64,000 nucleotides of DNA from Ruminococcus sp. UNK.MGS-30. Its GTDB lineage: Bacteria > Bacillota > Clostridia > Oscillospirales > Ruminococcaceae. Below the pieces are notes generated by a model. The model ran no database searches. It worked only from the letters and a program-made list of their open reading frames with translations, and was not told where the DNA came from. Numbering within the stretch: position 1 is the stretch's first letter; every line of letters starts with the position of its first letter. The stretch lies in contig LBCK01000001.1 in NCBI GenBank assembly GCA_000980705.1, forward strand, positions 992,001-1,056,000. The letters are read 5' to 3'. The translations under genes were made by a program, and so were the position numbers. Shown piece after piece: positions 1 through 8,173 of the stretch.

Positions 1-82
1 GTACCAGACCGCCTGCGGTCTTTTCTTCCTGTTCTTTTTCTACTTTAATCAGTACTCTGTCTGCCAACGGTTTCATTGTCAT
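1..82 (-). CDS. groES: GroES co-chaperonin, N-terminal part (cut by window edge)
   Basis: The first 27 codons of the 10-kDa co-chaperonin that caps GroEL. The N-terminus reads MTMKPLADRVLIKVE and then an E/K-rich stretch ending TAGGLV, the typical GroES opening strand and start of the mobile loop. The start at 82 is favoured over the ATG six bases inward because AGGAGG lies 8 bases upstream (91-96). The gene runs out of the window to the left, where groEL would be expected. A CIRCE operator lies upstream, so HrcA repression is expected. Confidence 0.93.
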   Translation of the reverse strand, partial: MTMKPLADRVLIKVEKEQEEKTAGGLV

Positions 83-130
83 GATCCATTCCTCCTGTAA
101 CTTCACGTTATCACTTGTTTTCGAAATGTG

Positions 131-157
131 TTAGCACTCAATATCTCTGAGTGCTAA
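131..157 (-). promoter_or_regulatory. CIRCE operator (HrcA binding site)
   Basis: A perfect CIRCE inverted repeat, TTAGCACTC-N9-GAGTGCTAA, lies 48 bases upstream of the groES start. CIRCE is the binding site of the heat-shock repressor HrcA. It sits between the putative promoter and the ribosome-binding site, as in other Firmicutes groESL operons. Confidence 0.97.
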
Positions 158-162
158 TATCT

Positions 163-190
163 ATTTTACCAAGTTTTCAGAAAAAATCAA
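163..190 (-). promoter_or_regulatory. groES promoter
   Basis: On the minus strand, TTGATT (185-190) and TAAAAT (163-168) are separated by 16 bases. This places the transcription start inside or next to the CIRCE element, the arrangement expected for HrcA repression. Confidence 0.6.
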
Positions 191-345
191 GGGCTTTTGT
201 GCGATTTTCTGCAAATTCAGATAATTCCACAAAAATGAAACTGCAAAAGATACGGAATATAGGCATATCCACAAAATAGATGATAGCAAATCTTGAAAAA
301 TCCCTCGAAAATCTGTTTCGGCGAAAAAATCAACTAACAAATACA

Positions 346-636
346 CGCTGTGAAATTATAATCTTCACATTTTACGTTTTAGAAATAATTTAGAAATATA
401 ATATACACCTATCAATCACAGTGCTATAGTATAATGATACTTGCAAGGATAAATGACGGCGTTCGACAGCAAAAGCTGCGGCGCTGTCCGGGAATCGGTT
501 CTGTGTTTGTTCATAGATATCTTATTTTAATAGGAGATATGTCCGGATGCAGACCGACTCTGGGAAGAAATCAGAAAACCCTGATGGCAGTCACCGGAGC
601 GGTGCTGCCCGATTATTGAGGAAGGCGTGAAAAGTT
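346..636. other. Intergenic region / leader of the two-component operon
   Basis: About 290 bases between the groES control region and the response regulator. An AT-rich stretch holds a TATAAT (430-435) without a convincing -35 box, so the transcript may carry a leader of about 190 bases. An open frame of 61 codons at 434-619 has no recognisable features and no ribosome-binding site. I do not call it a gene. Confidence 0.4.
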
Positions 637-1335
637 ATGGCATTGGAAAAAGTTCTTGTTGTTGACGATGACCCGAATATTTGTGACGTACTGCGGATGT
701 ACCTGGAAAACGAAGGCTACAGCGTAATTCTGTCTTATGACGGCGAAGAGGCTCTGGTGAAGTTCAACGCACTGAAGCCGGACATCATCCTGCTGGATGT
801 TATGCTGCCCACACTGGACGGCTGGCAGGTTTGCCGTGAGGTTCGTAAGAAGTCCAGCGTGCCGATCATCATGATCACCGCAAAGGGCGATACTTTTGAT
901 AAGGTGCTGGGTTTGGAACTGGGCGCAGACGACTATATTGTAAAGCCGTTCGACACCAAGGAAGTCATCGCACGTATCAAGGCAATCGCAAGACGTGTGG
1001 GCAATTCTCCGGAAGAGTCCGAGGTCAAGGAAGTACGCTATGACAAGCTGTCTGTCAACATGACTCGTTATGAGCTGCGTGTAGACGGCAAGGTTGTAGA
1101 CACACCGCCGAAAGAACTGGAACTGCTGTTCTATCTGGCATCCAACCCGAACCGTGTTTACACCCGTGACCAGCTGCTGGATGAGGTATGGGGCTTTGAG
1201 TACTACGGTGACTCCCGTACCATTGACGTACACATCAAGCGTCTGCGTGAAAAGCTGGAAGGCGTTTCGGACAAGTGGTCTCTGAAGACTGTCTGGGGCG
1301 TAGGCTATAAGTTCGAGTCTGAAGAAGACGAATAA
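637..1335 (+). CDS. OmpR/PhoB-family response regulator
   Basis: A 232-residue DNA-binding response regulator. The receiver domain (about 4-115) has the acidic pocket D10-D12, the phospho-acceptor D54 in ILLDVMLP, T81 and K103 in VKPF. The C-terminal winged helix (about 130-228) has the family signature ending DVHIKRLREKLE and VWGVGYKFE. The start follows a GAGGAAGG-type site (620-627). The partner kinase begins 5 bases downstream, so the two form an operon. The layout (regulator, kinase, then an HtrA-type protease) resembles envelope-stress systems such as YycFG-HtrA and CssRS-HtrA. That functional link is inferred, and the signal is unknown. Confidence 0.95.
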   Translation: MALEKVLVVDDDPNICDVLRMYLENEGYSVILSYDGEEALVKFNALKPDIILLDVMLPTLDGWQVCREVRKKSSVPIIMITAKGDTFDKVLGLELGADDYIVKPFDTKEVIARIKAIARRVGNSPEESEVKEVRYDKLSVNMTRYELRVDGKVVDTPPKELELLFYLASNPNRVYTRDQLLDEVWGFEYYGDSRTIDVHIKRLREKLEGVSDKWSLKTVWGVGYKFESEEDE

Positions 1336-1340
1336 ATCCC

Positions 1341-2840
1341 GTGGAAAAACCAGAACAAAGCCGGAAAGGCAAGCATTGCTGGCGGCGCATCTGGCGGAAG
1401 TTCTTCATCTGGATGCTGCTGGTCACATTTCTGCTGATCGTGACAGTGCTGTCGCTTTCGGGCTATGCGATCTCAAAATATAAGCAGGATTACTATGGCA
1501 GCTGCCTCCGTTCCTGCGATATTATGGCGGAAGAGTTCACGGAATACAGCAGACAGAATCCGAGAGAGGATCTGCTCCGGGACTATATCCCGAAAAATAT
1601 GGATAAGATCGCCCAGCAGACAGATGCTTTTCTCTATCTGTTCAATCAGGACGGGGACTGCATCTATGCCAGCGAAAACAGCGGCATTTCTGCGGATGAA
1701 CTGAAACTCAGCACAGAAATGCGCAGCGGTTTGCAAAAAGACGGCGAGTATATGACCGACAGCAATGTCGGAAAGATCGACCACAGCGCAGCAGAACCCA
1801 TGCTCACCCGTGGCAGAACGTTTTATCTGGTGCGGAACGGTGAGGAAGTTCCTTATTATATGTTTGCCTCGTCCTACACACGGCAGCTCAATGTGTATGT
1901 TACACACATGATGCTGCTGGTGGTCATCCTGTTTTTCGTGATGCTGCTGCTGTCCGGGCTTCTGACCTTTTACGGCAGCTGGAACAGCAACCGCCGGCTG
2001 GAACAGCTGGAGACAGCAATGCGGCGTTATGTGCAGGGGGACTACAGCCAGTCCATTGACACGGATTCCTTCGTGGGGACGGAACTGGAACAGGTGGCAT
2101 CTCTGGCAGAACAGATCGGCAGCCAGTCCGGCAGAGCCGAAGAGTCCAGCCGCCAGTTTGTGTCCAACGTGTCCCATGAGCTGCGGACGCCGATGACCAT
2201 TATCAGCGGTTTTGTAGAGGGCATCCTGGACGGCACTGTGCCGAAACCCAAGCGGATGGAGTATCTCTCCATTGTTTCGCAGGAGGTACAGCGGCTGAAA
2301 ATGCTGGTTACTTCCATGCTGAATCTGACCAAGTTCGATGCCGGCACGATTCAGATGAACTATCGTATGTTTACGCTGAACGATACCGCATTCCGGACGA
2401 TACTCATGTTTGAAAACCGTCTGGAAAAGCGAAATATTGCGGTGGAAGGACTGGACAGTCCGCCGGTGCGTGTCTGTGCAGACCCGGATCTGATCGGTCA
2501 GGTGGTTTATAACCTGGTGGAAAACGCCGTGAAGTTCGTCAATGACGGCGGCACGATCACGTTTACCTTTGCCGACGAAGAAAATGACTGGGTATTTGCC
2601 GTCCGCAATACCGGAAAGGGCATTTCGAAGGAAGAACTGCCGAAGATCTTCGAGCGGTTCTATAAGTCGGATGCCTCCCGCAGCCAGGATAAGACCGGAT
2701 TGGGTCTGGGACTGGATATTACGAAAAAGATCATTCACCTGCACCACGCCCAGATCAGCGTGCGCAGTGAGGAAAATGCCTATACGGAGTTCGAAGTGCG
2801 CCTGCCGCACATGGAACCGCCGGAACAGGAAAACGAATAA
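1341..2840 (+). CDS. Membrane sensor histidine kinase
   Basis: A 499-residue sensor kinase, the partner of the regulator just upstream. It starts at GTG, five bases after the regulator stop. Two membrane helices (about 21-44 and 190-211) flank an extracytoplasmic sensor domain of about 145 residues. A HAMP linker (about 212-265), a HisKA dimerisation domain with H279 in SHELRTP, and a HATPase_c domain follow. The ATPase has an N box (VVYNLVENAVKF), a G1 box (NTGKGI), an F box (IFERFYK) and a G2 box (GLGLGLDI), so it is complete. The operon ends at a hairpin terminator right after the stop. Confidence 0.94.
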   Translation: MEKPEQSRKGKHCWRRIWRKFFIWMLLVTFLLIVTVLSLSGYAISKYKQDYYGSCLRSCDIMAEEFTEYSRQNPREDLLRDYIPKNMDKIAQQTDAFLYLFNQDGDCIYASENSGISADELKLSTEMRSGLQKDGEYMTDSNVGKIDHSAAEPMLTRGRTFYLVRNGEEVPYYMFASSYTRQLNVYVTHMMLLVVILFFVMLLLSGLLTFYGSWNSNRRLEQLETAMRRYVQGDYSQSIDTDSFVGTELEQVASLAEQIGSQSGRAEESSRQFVSNVSHELRTPMTIISGFVEGILDGTVPKPKRMEYLSIVSQEVQRLKMLVTSMLNLTKFDAGTIQMNYRMFTLNDTAFRTILMFENRLEKRNIAVEGLDSPPVRVCADPDLIGQVVYNLVENAVKFVNDGGTITFTFADEENDWVFAVRNTGKGISKEELPKIFERFYKSDASRSQDKTGLGLGLDITKKIIHLHHAQISVRSEENAYTEFEVRLPHMEPPEQENE

Positions 2841-2844
2841 GAGA

Positions 2845-2890
2845 ACGGACAGTGTCAAAGTGAAAAAATGCAGGCACTGTCCGTTTTTTT
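2845..2890 (+). terminator. Rho-independent terminator after the two-component operon
   Basis: A perfect 10-bp stem (2845-2854 with 2875-2884), a 20-base loop and a run of seven T. The ribosome-binding site of the next gene begins only about a base past the T run, so read-through could still express the protease. Confidence 0.75.
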
Positions 2891-2906
2891 GAAAGGAGAA
2901 TCTTTC

Positions 2907-4637
2907 ATGCAGGAGCAGCAGTCTCAGGCATTCCCCAATGCCAATGCAGACACTTCCCCAACACCAGAGCAGAATCCGTCGCAGGAAAAGCCGGTGAACC
3001 CGGTCTCAACGGAACAGAACGTGTGCCCGGCACAGCCCGGAAATCCCGTGCCGCCGGTGCAGAATGTGCGCCCGGTACAGCCCGGGAATCCCGTACCGCC
3101 GGTGCAGAACGTGCGCCCGGTACAGCCCGGAAATCCCGTGCCGCCGGTGCAGAATGTGCGCCCGGTACAGCCCGGAAATTCTGTGCCGCCGGTGCAGAAC
3201 GTTCGCCCGGCACAGCCTGGAAATCCCGTGCCGCCGGTGCAGAATGTGCGCCCGGTACAGCCCGGAAATTCTGTGCCGCCTGTGAATCCTGTGCCGCCGA
3301 TACACCAGGTACCCCCAATGAACCAGGTTCCGCCGATGCACAACCCCATCCCCAACTGGTATCAGAACCAGCCGCCGAAAATGGGCAGCTGGCAGGCACC
3401 GCCGCAGGTGCCGCCTGTGCCGCAGAAACCGCCCATGTCTCCGGAGAAAAAGGACAGACGCACGGCGTTCTGGCTGAAAATCGTGGCAGGACTGCTGGTA
3501 GTGCTATTGCTCTACTGCATCGGCAGCGACGTGGTGAAATACTGCCACGGCGAGACTGTCCCGGCTGCGGCATCCTCCGACACAGTCAACGAGGATACCC
3601 AAAAGGTCATCATCCAGCAGCAGGATAAACCGGAGCTGGACAAAAACGCCGAGAATACAGACGAAAACGGCGCATATACCGTGGAAGGCGTGGCGGCGGC
3701 AGTGCGTCCGTCCATTGTGGAGATCGAGACCTACGGCGATGCCAAGGGCGAACTGCTCAGCGGCACAGGCTCCGGGATCATTTCCAGCAAGGACGGCTAT
3801 ATCATCACCAATGCACACGTGCTGACGGACGGCAAGTCTTTCAAGGTCATCATGTCCGACGAATCGGAATATGCGGCAAAGGTGATCGGCAAGGACAACA
3901 AGACCGACCTGGCTGTCATCAAGATCGACGGCAGTGACTTCCCGGCTGCCACCATGGGCAATTCCGATGAGGTAGTGCTGGGTGAGGCAGTCGTTGCCAT
4001 CGGCAATCCGGCAGGGCTTTCCGGCTCTGTGACAAACGGTATCGTCTCCGGACTGAACCGTCAGATTCGCTCCGATGCCACCGGGTTCGACATGAACTGC
4101 ATCCAGACCAATGCCGCCATCAGCCCCGGAAACTCCGGCGGTGCGCTGGTCAATATGTACGGGCAGGTCATTGGCATCACCTCTTCGAAATATGTCAGCT
4201 CCAGCTATGAGGGGCTGGGCTTTGCCATTACCATCAACGAGGTGCTGCCCATTGTGCAGGATCTCATCGACAACGGTTATGTCACCGACCGGGTGCGTGT
4301 GGGCATTACCTTTATCTCGCTGCTCCCGGAAGAGGTGCAGCAGAACTTTGCAGATGAGATCGGCATGAAAACCATTCCCGACGACCTGTCGGGCGTGTGG
4401 ATCACGGAGATTGCAGAGGACTGTGACATTGCCAACACTGAGCTGCAGGTGAACGATGTGATCGTTTCCGTCCAGGGCGAGGCGGTGGATGATTACGATT
4501 CGCTGAACGCTGCGATTGCCGGACTGAAAGGCGGCGATACCATGGAGGCACGCTGCCGCCGGTATCAGCCCAACGGCACATTTGAAGAATTCACCATCCA
4601 GTGCAAGCTGATGGAGGATACTTCTGGAAACTATTAA
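2907..4637 (+). CDS. htrA: HtrA/DegP-like membrane-anchored serine protease with a proline-rich repeat head
   Basis: A 576-residue trypsin-fold protease for envelope quality control. The start at 2907 is set by AAAGGAG at 2892-2898. Residues 1-185 are a low-complexity cytoplasmic head rich in Pro, Gln, Asn and Val, with five full copies of a 15-residue repeat (41-115). One membrane helix (about 187-206) follows. The protease domain has a complete triad: H304 in TNAHV, D334 in KTDLAV and S410 in SPGNSGGA. A PDZ domain occupies about 470-565. The gene follows the two-component genes and is followed by a strong terminator. HtrA family membership is certain from the motifs; control by the neighbouring two-component system is inferred. 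Confidence 0.93.
   Translation: MQEQQSQAFPNANADTSPTPEQNPSQEKPVNPVSTEQNVCPAQPGNPVPPVQNVRPVQPGNPVPPVQNVRPVQPGNPVPPVQNVRPVQPGNSVPPVQNVRPAQPGNPVPPVQNVRPVQPGNSVPPVNPVPPIHQVPPMNQVPPMHNPIPNWYQNQPPKMGSWQAPPQVPPVPQKPPMSPEKKDRRTAFWLKIVAGLLVVLLLYCIGSDVVKYCHGETVPAAASSDTVNEDTQKVIIQQQDKPELDKNAENTDENGAYTVEGVAAAVRPSIVEIETYGDAKGELLSGTGSGIISSKDGYIITNAHVLTDGKSFKVIMSDESEYAAKVIGKDNKTDLAVIKIDGSDFPAATMGNSDEVVLGEAVVAIGNPAGLSGSVTNGIVSGLNRQIRSDATGFDMNCIQTNAAISPGNSGGALVNMYGQVIGITSSKYVSSSYEGLGFAITINEVLPIVQDLIDNGYVTDRVRVGITFISLLPEEVQQNFADEIGMKTIPDDLSGVWITEIAEDCDIANTELQVNDVIVSVQGEAVDDYDSLNAAIAGLKGGDTMEARCRRYQPNGTFEEFTIQCKLMEDTSGNY
3027..3284 (+). repeat. 45-bp in-frame tandem repeat in htrA
   Basis: Five complete 45-bp units and one partial unit, coding for PxQPGN(P/S)VPPVQNVR. 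The units differ at a few bases, mostly silent changes or A/V and P/S swaps, so the array grew by recent duplication. Such arrays often vary in length between strains. Confidence 0.9.
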
Positions 4638-4650
4638 ACAGCTGCAAAGC

Positions 4651-4694
4651 AAACAGCCGCCGGCAGGGGGAAAAAACCTGCCGGCGGCTGTTTT
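4651..4694. terminator. Convergent bidirectional terminator
   Basis: A 16-bp GC-rich stem (4652-4667 with 4677-4692) and a 9-base A-rich loop between the convergent htrA and solute-binding protein genes. It ends in TTTT on the plus strand and TTT on the minus strand, so it probably serves both. Confidence 0.85.
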
Positions 4695-4716
4695 GCAATA
4701 TTTCAGAGTTGTTATA

Positions 4717-6120
4717 TTATTCCGCAGAATTCTTTTCGTTTACTTCGTCAATGAAGTTCTGGGTCTGGTCGTAGATGGCGTTTACCGACTCGTTCCACGG
4801 CACGCCTCTGGATGTGGCACGAATGCCGTTGACGCTGCTGTCCAGAATATCCGTGACATCAGAAGAAATGCCGTTGTAATAGTCAAATACCGGGTTTTCC
4901 AGCGCCATTTCATTCATCTTGTTTTTCATTTCGATCATTTCATCTGTCCACTCATAGTCCTTGACGAACTGTTCGTCACTGATCTCCTGTGCGCCGTCGC
5001 TGATCTTGCTGAACCGGAAGCAGTCCAGGAACTTGCCCACGCCCTCCGGATTGTGACCGCCTTTGACAAAGCAGTATGCGTTGACGCTGGTGGGAATATA
5101 GTACTCGTCCGCCTTGTCATACTTGGGGACAGGAACAAAGAATACATCTTCGCCGAATGTCTTGGACCACTGGGATTTTTCATTGCCCAGCGCCCACAGA
5201 CCGCAGGGATAGAACAGCAGCTTGCCCTCGCCGATGTAATAGTCACGGGAAGTCCAGCCATAGTCGCCTACGCCCAGCGCAATGTAATCGGACTGCCACA
5301 GCCCGTACATCCAGTTCTGATAGTCCTCGATCGCCTCGTTCCGCAGGTTGTTCACCAGCTTGCCGTTTTCCAGACCGATGTACGGAACACCGGTGGATGC
5401 AGACAGACCGGACTCGAAGTACCAGCTGTCGATGCCGTAATGCTCATCGGAGGTGTCCACAAATTCAGACAGCATATCCTCGAAAGCGTCCCAGTCCCAT
5501 TTGCCCTTTTCGAACAGCTCTGCCGGGTCATCCAGACCGTTTTCGTCCATGGTCTTGCGGTTGTAGATAATGGCACAGTTGTCGCCGGTCACTTCTACGA
5601 TCGCCATATAGTGACCGCCGTTCCACATCATAGCGTCGTTGGCATCCTTTACGTCTGCCCACAGCTCTGAATCCAGGTCGATGTAATTGTCATAGGGGAC
5701 GAACATTCCACGGACAGCGCCCTTCGGGAAAGCGTCCCAGTTGCCGCCGTAGAAAAAGTCTACGCCCTCGTCGCTGTTGATGGCGTTCGCCAGGTTGTCA
5801 TATCTTGAACCATAGGTGGTCTGATACCATTCGATCTGTCCGCCGTACCGTTCCTGGAACACTGCCAGTTCGATAGGCGTGGTCTTTCCGGTATCGTCCG
5901 AGTTGATATCCCAGTCGGACATCCACTTGATGGTTTTGTTTTCCAGTTCTCCGGTCAGACGCTCGTCTGACTTTGCCAGTTCTGCCAGCTGTTCTCTGGT
6001 GTTGGCGGACATATCCTTTTTCGGGGTGGTGTCCTTGGTGTCAGAACCGCAGGCAGCCAGCGGGACGGTCAGCACCATTGCCAGCAGACAGTGCAGGGCA
6101 ATTCTTGCGCTCTTCTTCAT
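4717..6120 (-). CDS. Extracellular solute-binding lipoprotein (family 1, sugar-type)
   Basis: A 467-residue lipoprotein. The signal peptide ends in the lipobox LAAC with C24 as the lipidated cysteine. The start at 6120 is chosen because AGGAG lies about 8 bases upstream; an ATG six bases earlier is too close. The body has the shape of ABC importer family 1 binding proteins, with stretches such as ELAVFQERYGGQIEW near the N-terminus and the central VTGDNCAIIYNRKTMDENGL. These proteins normally deliver oligosaccharides to a two-permease importer, but no permease genes lie beside it. A general MsmX-type ATPase is encoded at 33880. The substrate cannot be read from the sequence. Confidence 0.85.
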   Translation of the reverse strand: MKKSARIALHCLLAMVLTVPLAACGSDTKDTTPKKDMSANTREQLAELAKSDERLTGELENKTIKWMSDWDINSDDTGKTTPIELAVFQERYGGQIEWYQTTYGSRYDNLANAINSDEGVDFFYGGNWDAFPKGAVRGMFVPYDNYIDLDSELWADVKDANDAMMWNGGHYMAIVEVTGDNCAIIYNRKTMDENGLDDPAELFEKGKWDWDAFEDMLSEFVDTSDEHYGIDSWYFESGLSASTGVPYIGLENGKLVNNLRNEAIEDYQNWMYGLWQSDYIALGVGDYGWTSRDYYIGEGKLLFYPCGLWALGNEKSQWSKTFGEDVFFVPVPKYDKADEYYIPTSVNAYCFVKGGHNPEGVGKFLDCFRFSKISDGAQEISDEQFVKDYEWTDEMIEMKNKMNEMALENPVFDYYNGISSDVTDILDSSVNGIRATSRGVPWNESVNAIYDQTQNFIDEVNEKNSAE

Positions 6121-6156
6121 AAACATTCTCCTGTCTGATTCGAAGTAATATACTTT

Positions 6157-6186
6157 ATTATACCATGAAACACTGCTCCGGCGCAA
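6157..6186 (-). promoter_or_regulatory. Promoter of the solute-binding protein gene
   Basis: Minus-strand TTGCGC (6181-6186), an 18-base spacer and TATAAT (6157-6162), about 40 bases upstream of the start codon. The rest of the divergent region to 6432 shows only the oppositely directed promoter listed next. Confidence 0.6.
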
Positions 6187-6307
6187 TCCGCAATTTGTAC
6201 GAGATTTCACATGGATTTCCGGTAAAAACGCTGAGAGATCATGCGAAACCGTCGATTTTTGGCAATGCAAAGAGGATAAAAATATTCCAAAAAGAATAAA
6301 ATTGCTG

Positions 6308-6336
6308 TTGTATTTGTACAAAAAATATGATATAAT
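6308..6336 (+). promoter_or_regulatory. Promoter of the tandem dockerin-protease genes
   Basis: TTGTAT (6308-6313), exactly 17 bases, then TATAAT (6331-6336), in AT-rich DNA. It leaves a leader of about 90 bases before the ATG at 6432. Confidence 0.7.
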
Positions 6337-6431
6337 ATTTTTGATTGGAAATCAGACCTTGTTTCCCACGGGCAAAAATGTGTTTGCTCAGATGGGAAAC
6401 ACATTGGAAAAATAGTTCGAGAGGAGAACAA

Positions 6432-8117
6432 ATGCAGCAAAGACAAAAGAAGAAACAGGCGATGCGCCGGTTTGCAGCATCTCTGACCGCAGCAGTGCTG
6501 GCGGCGGCATCTCTGCCGGTGTGCGCCGTATCATCCGAGCCGTACAACACCTGGACGGGATACGTGCTGCGTGACCCTGCCGGGCGCTATCTCAGCGTTT
6601 CCGGCGGCACAGAGGGCGAGGGCGTACAGGTCGGCTTTTACGAGGCAGATGGCGTAGCACCCTACAACACGTGGTACTTCACGGAAACGGACTGGGGCAT
6701 TACCATCAAATCTGCCCTGTCCCAGGGAGAGTACTACTTAACAGAGAATACCAAGGAAAACAGGCTGGAGCTTTCCACCTCTGCCGGGAGTTTTGAACTG
6801 GGCGATGACGGCTATCTGCGTGGATTCCGCAGCGGCGTGGAGTCCCCGGTCTATGCACAGGTGACACCGGAGGCTGTGACAAACCTGCACATGGGCGACT
6901 GGAACGGCGACGGTGTTGTAGACGGCACAGACCTGGTGCAGCTGCGGCAGACCGTACAGCTGGATTCAGACGACTCGTCTGTCAGCTTTGTCCGGCAGGC
7001 AGTGGGCGATACCAACGGAGACGGCGTATTAGACGGAGCAGATGTGCAGCTGCTCCAGCAGTATCTGCTGGGCGAGTCGGTTTCGCTTGCGGCAGTTTCC
7101 ATCCCCACCTGTACCATGGTGCCGCCGGCAATGGAACAGCCGGAACCGGGAACGACAGAACCGGTCACTACCACAATGACAACAACCGAAACCACGACAA
7201 CAACTGAAACCACACAGACATACAGGGATACCGCAGCAGTGACTACGGAGACCACCACTGCACCGCCGCAGCAGGATCTCACCATGGCGGACTATCCGGC
7301 AGAGTACCTGGATGCGTCCGACTGGATCTGGAACAACCGTATCAATACGGAAGGCTCTGCCAAGGACTGGGCGACCATCTATGACCAGATCGTTGCCGGA
7401 AACGGCACGCTGCACTATATTCTGATGTGGCAGTCCTATGAGAAGATCACTCTGGAACAGCGGCAGAAACTGCCTCAGATGTTGGAGGATGCGGTCAACC
7501 AGTGGACGGATCATCTGAAAGGCTGGGACGGCTGGAAGTTTGACCACGTCAAGGTAGAAGTTGTGGGCTATGCTGTGCTGGATAAAAACTGCCTGCTGGA
7601 CCTCCAGCCGGATGAAGTGGTCTATACGGATACCACAAGCTCGTGGCTGCGGGACGATATGATTTCCAGCGGCATGGGCGATTCCAGTGTGCCTGCAATT
7701 CAGCCGGCTGAGCCGACTGACATCTCCCGGTATTCCCATTGGGCAGATAAGAACTGGACGTATAACGGCAGCTATGAAAACCGGTATGATATGTACCTCC
7801 ACGGCATCACCGGCATGATCAACATGGGCGGCTATGGCTATCACTACGGGCAGATTCTGTCCGACCAGTCTGTGCTGGGACTGATCGACGGCACCACCAG
7901 CCAGCACATTCTGCTGCACGAGATGGGGCACGGTTTCGGGCTGCCCGACTATTACGGCGGCGAGGGCGAGTCTGACGGATTCCCGCCCGGCGGATTCCCC
8001 GGCGGCGAAAACTCCATTATGATGGCTGGTTCTTCGCAGAAGATCACTGACTTTGACGGCTGGTTCTTCCGGTATCTGTGGAGCAAGCTCAAGTCAGAGG
8101 ACGGCAGATTTCAATAA
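6432..8117 (+). CDS. Secreted dockerin protein with lectin-like head and metzincin-type protease domain
   Basis: A 561-residue secreted protein. The signal peptide covers about 1-32. Residues 36-140 hold two lobes with PYNTW motifs and GxYLSVxGG, resembling one unit of a ricin-type beta-trefoil lectin. A type I dockerin (about 154-214) has two calcium loops, DWNGDGVVDGTD and DTNGDGVLDGAD, each followed by a helix. A Thr-rich linker (about 240-278) follows. The C-terminal 280 residues carry HEMGHGFGLPD (H496, E497, H500, D506), matching the metzincin pattern HExxHxxGxxD, with a likely Met-turn at M530-M531. GAGGAG precedes the ATG. The dockerin should bind a scaffoldin cohesin. The protease activity is inferred from the motif alone. 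Confidence 0.85.
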   Translation: MQQRQKKKQAMRRFAASLTAAVLAAASLPVCAVSSEPYNTWTGYVLRDPAGRYLSVSGGTEGEGVQVGFYEADGVAPYNTWYFTETDWGITIKSALSQGEYYLTENTKENRLELSTSAGSFELGDDGYLRGFRSGVESPVYAQVTPEAVTNLHMGDWNGDGVVDGTDLVQLRQTVQLDSDDSSVSFVRQAVGDTNGDGVLDGADVQLLQQYLLGESVSLAAVSIPTCTMVPPAMEQPEPGTTEPVTTTMTTTETTTTTETTQTYRDTAAVTTETTTAPPQQDLTMADYPAEYLDASDWIWNNRINTEGSAKDWATIYDQIVAGNGTLHYILMWQSYEKITLEQRQKLPQMLEDAVNQWTDHLKGWDGWKFDHVKVEVVGYAVLDKNCLLDLQPDEVVYTDTTSSWLRDDMISSGMGDSSVPAIQPAEPTDISRYSHWADKNWTYNGSYENRYDMYLHGITGMINMGGYGYHYGQILSDQSVLGLIDGTTSQHILLHEMGHGFGLPDYYGGEGESDGFPPGGFPGGENSIMMAGSSQKITDFDGWFFRYLWSKLKSEDGRFQ

Positions 8118-8173
8118 GAGAGTGATATCAGGGCATTTGTACGCACAGATGCTGAACAGAGAGGAAATTGGGT

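Noticed and set aside
434..619. Open frame of 61 codons before the response regulator
   Set aside because: No ribosome-binding site, no recognisable motif and poor coding character. It overlaps the likely leader.
3027..3284. CRISPR-like array
   Set aside because: The 45-bp units are direct tandem copies without spacers, in frame inside htrA.
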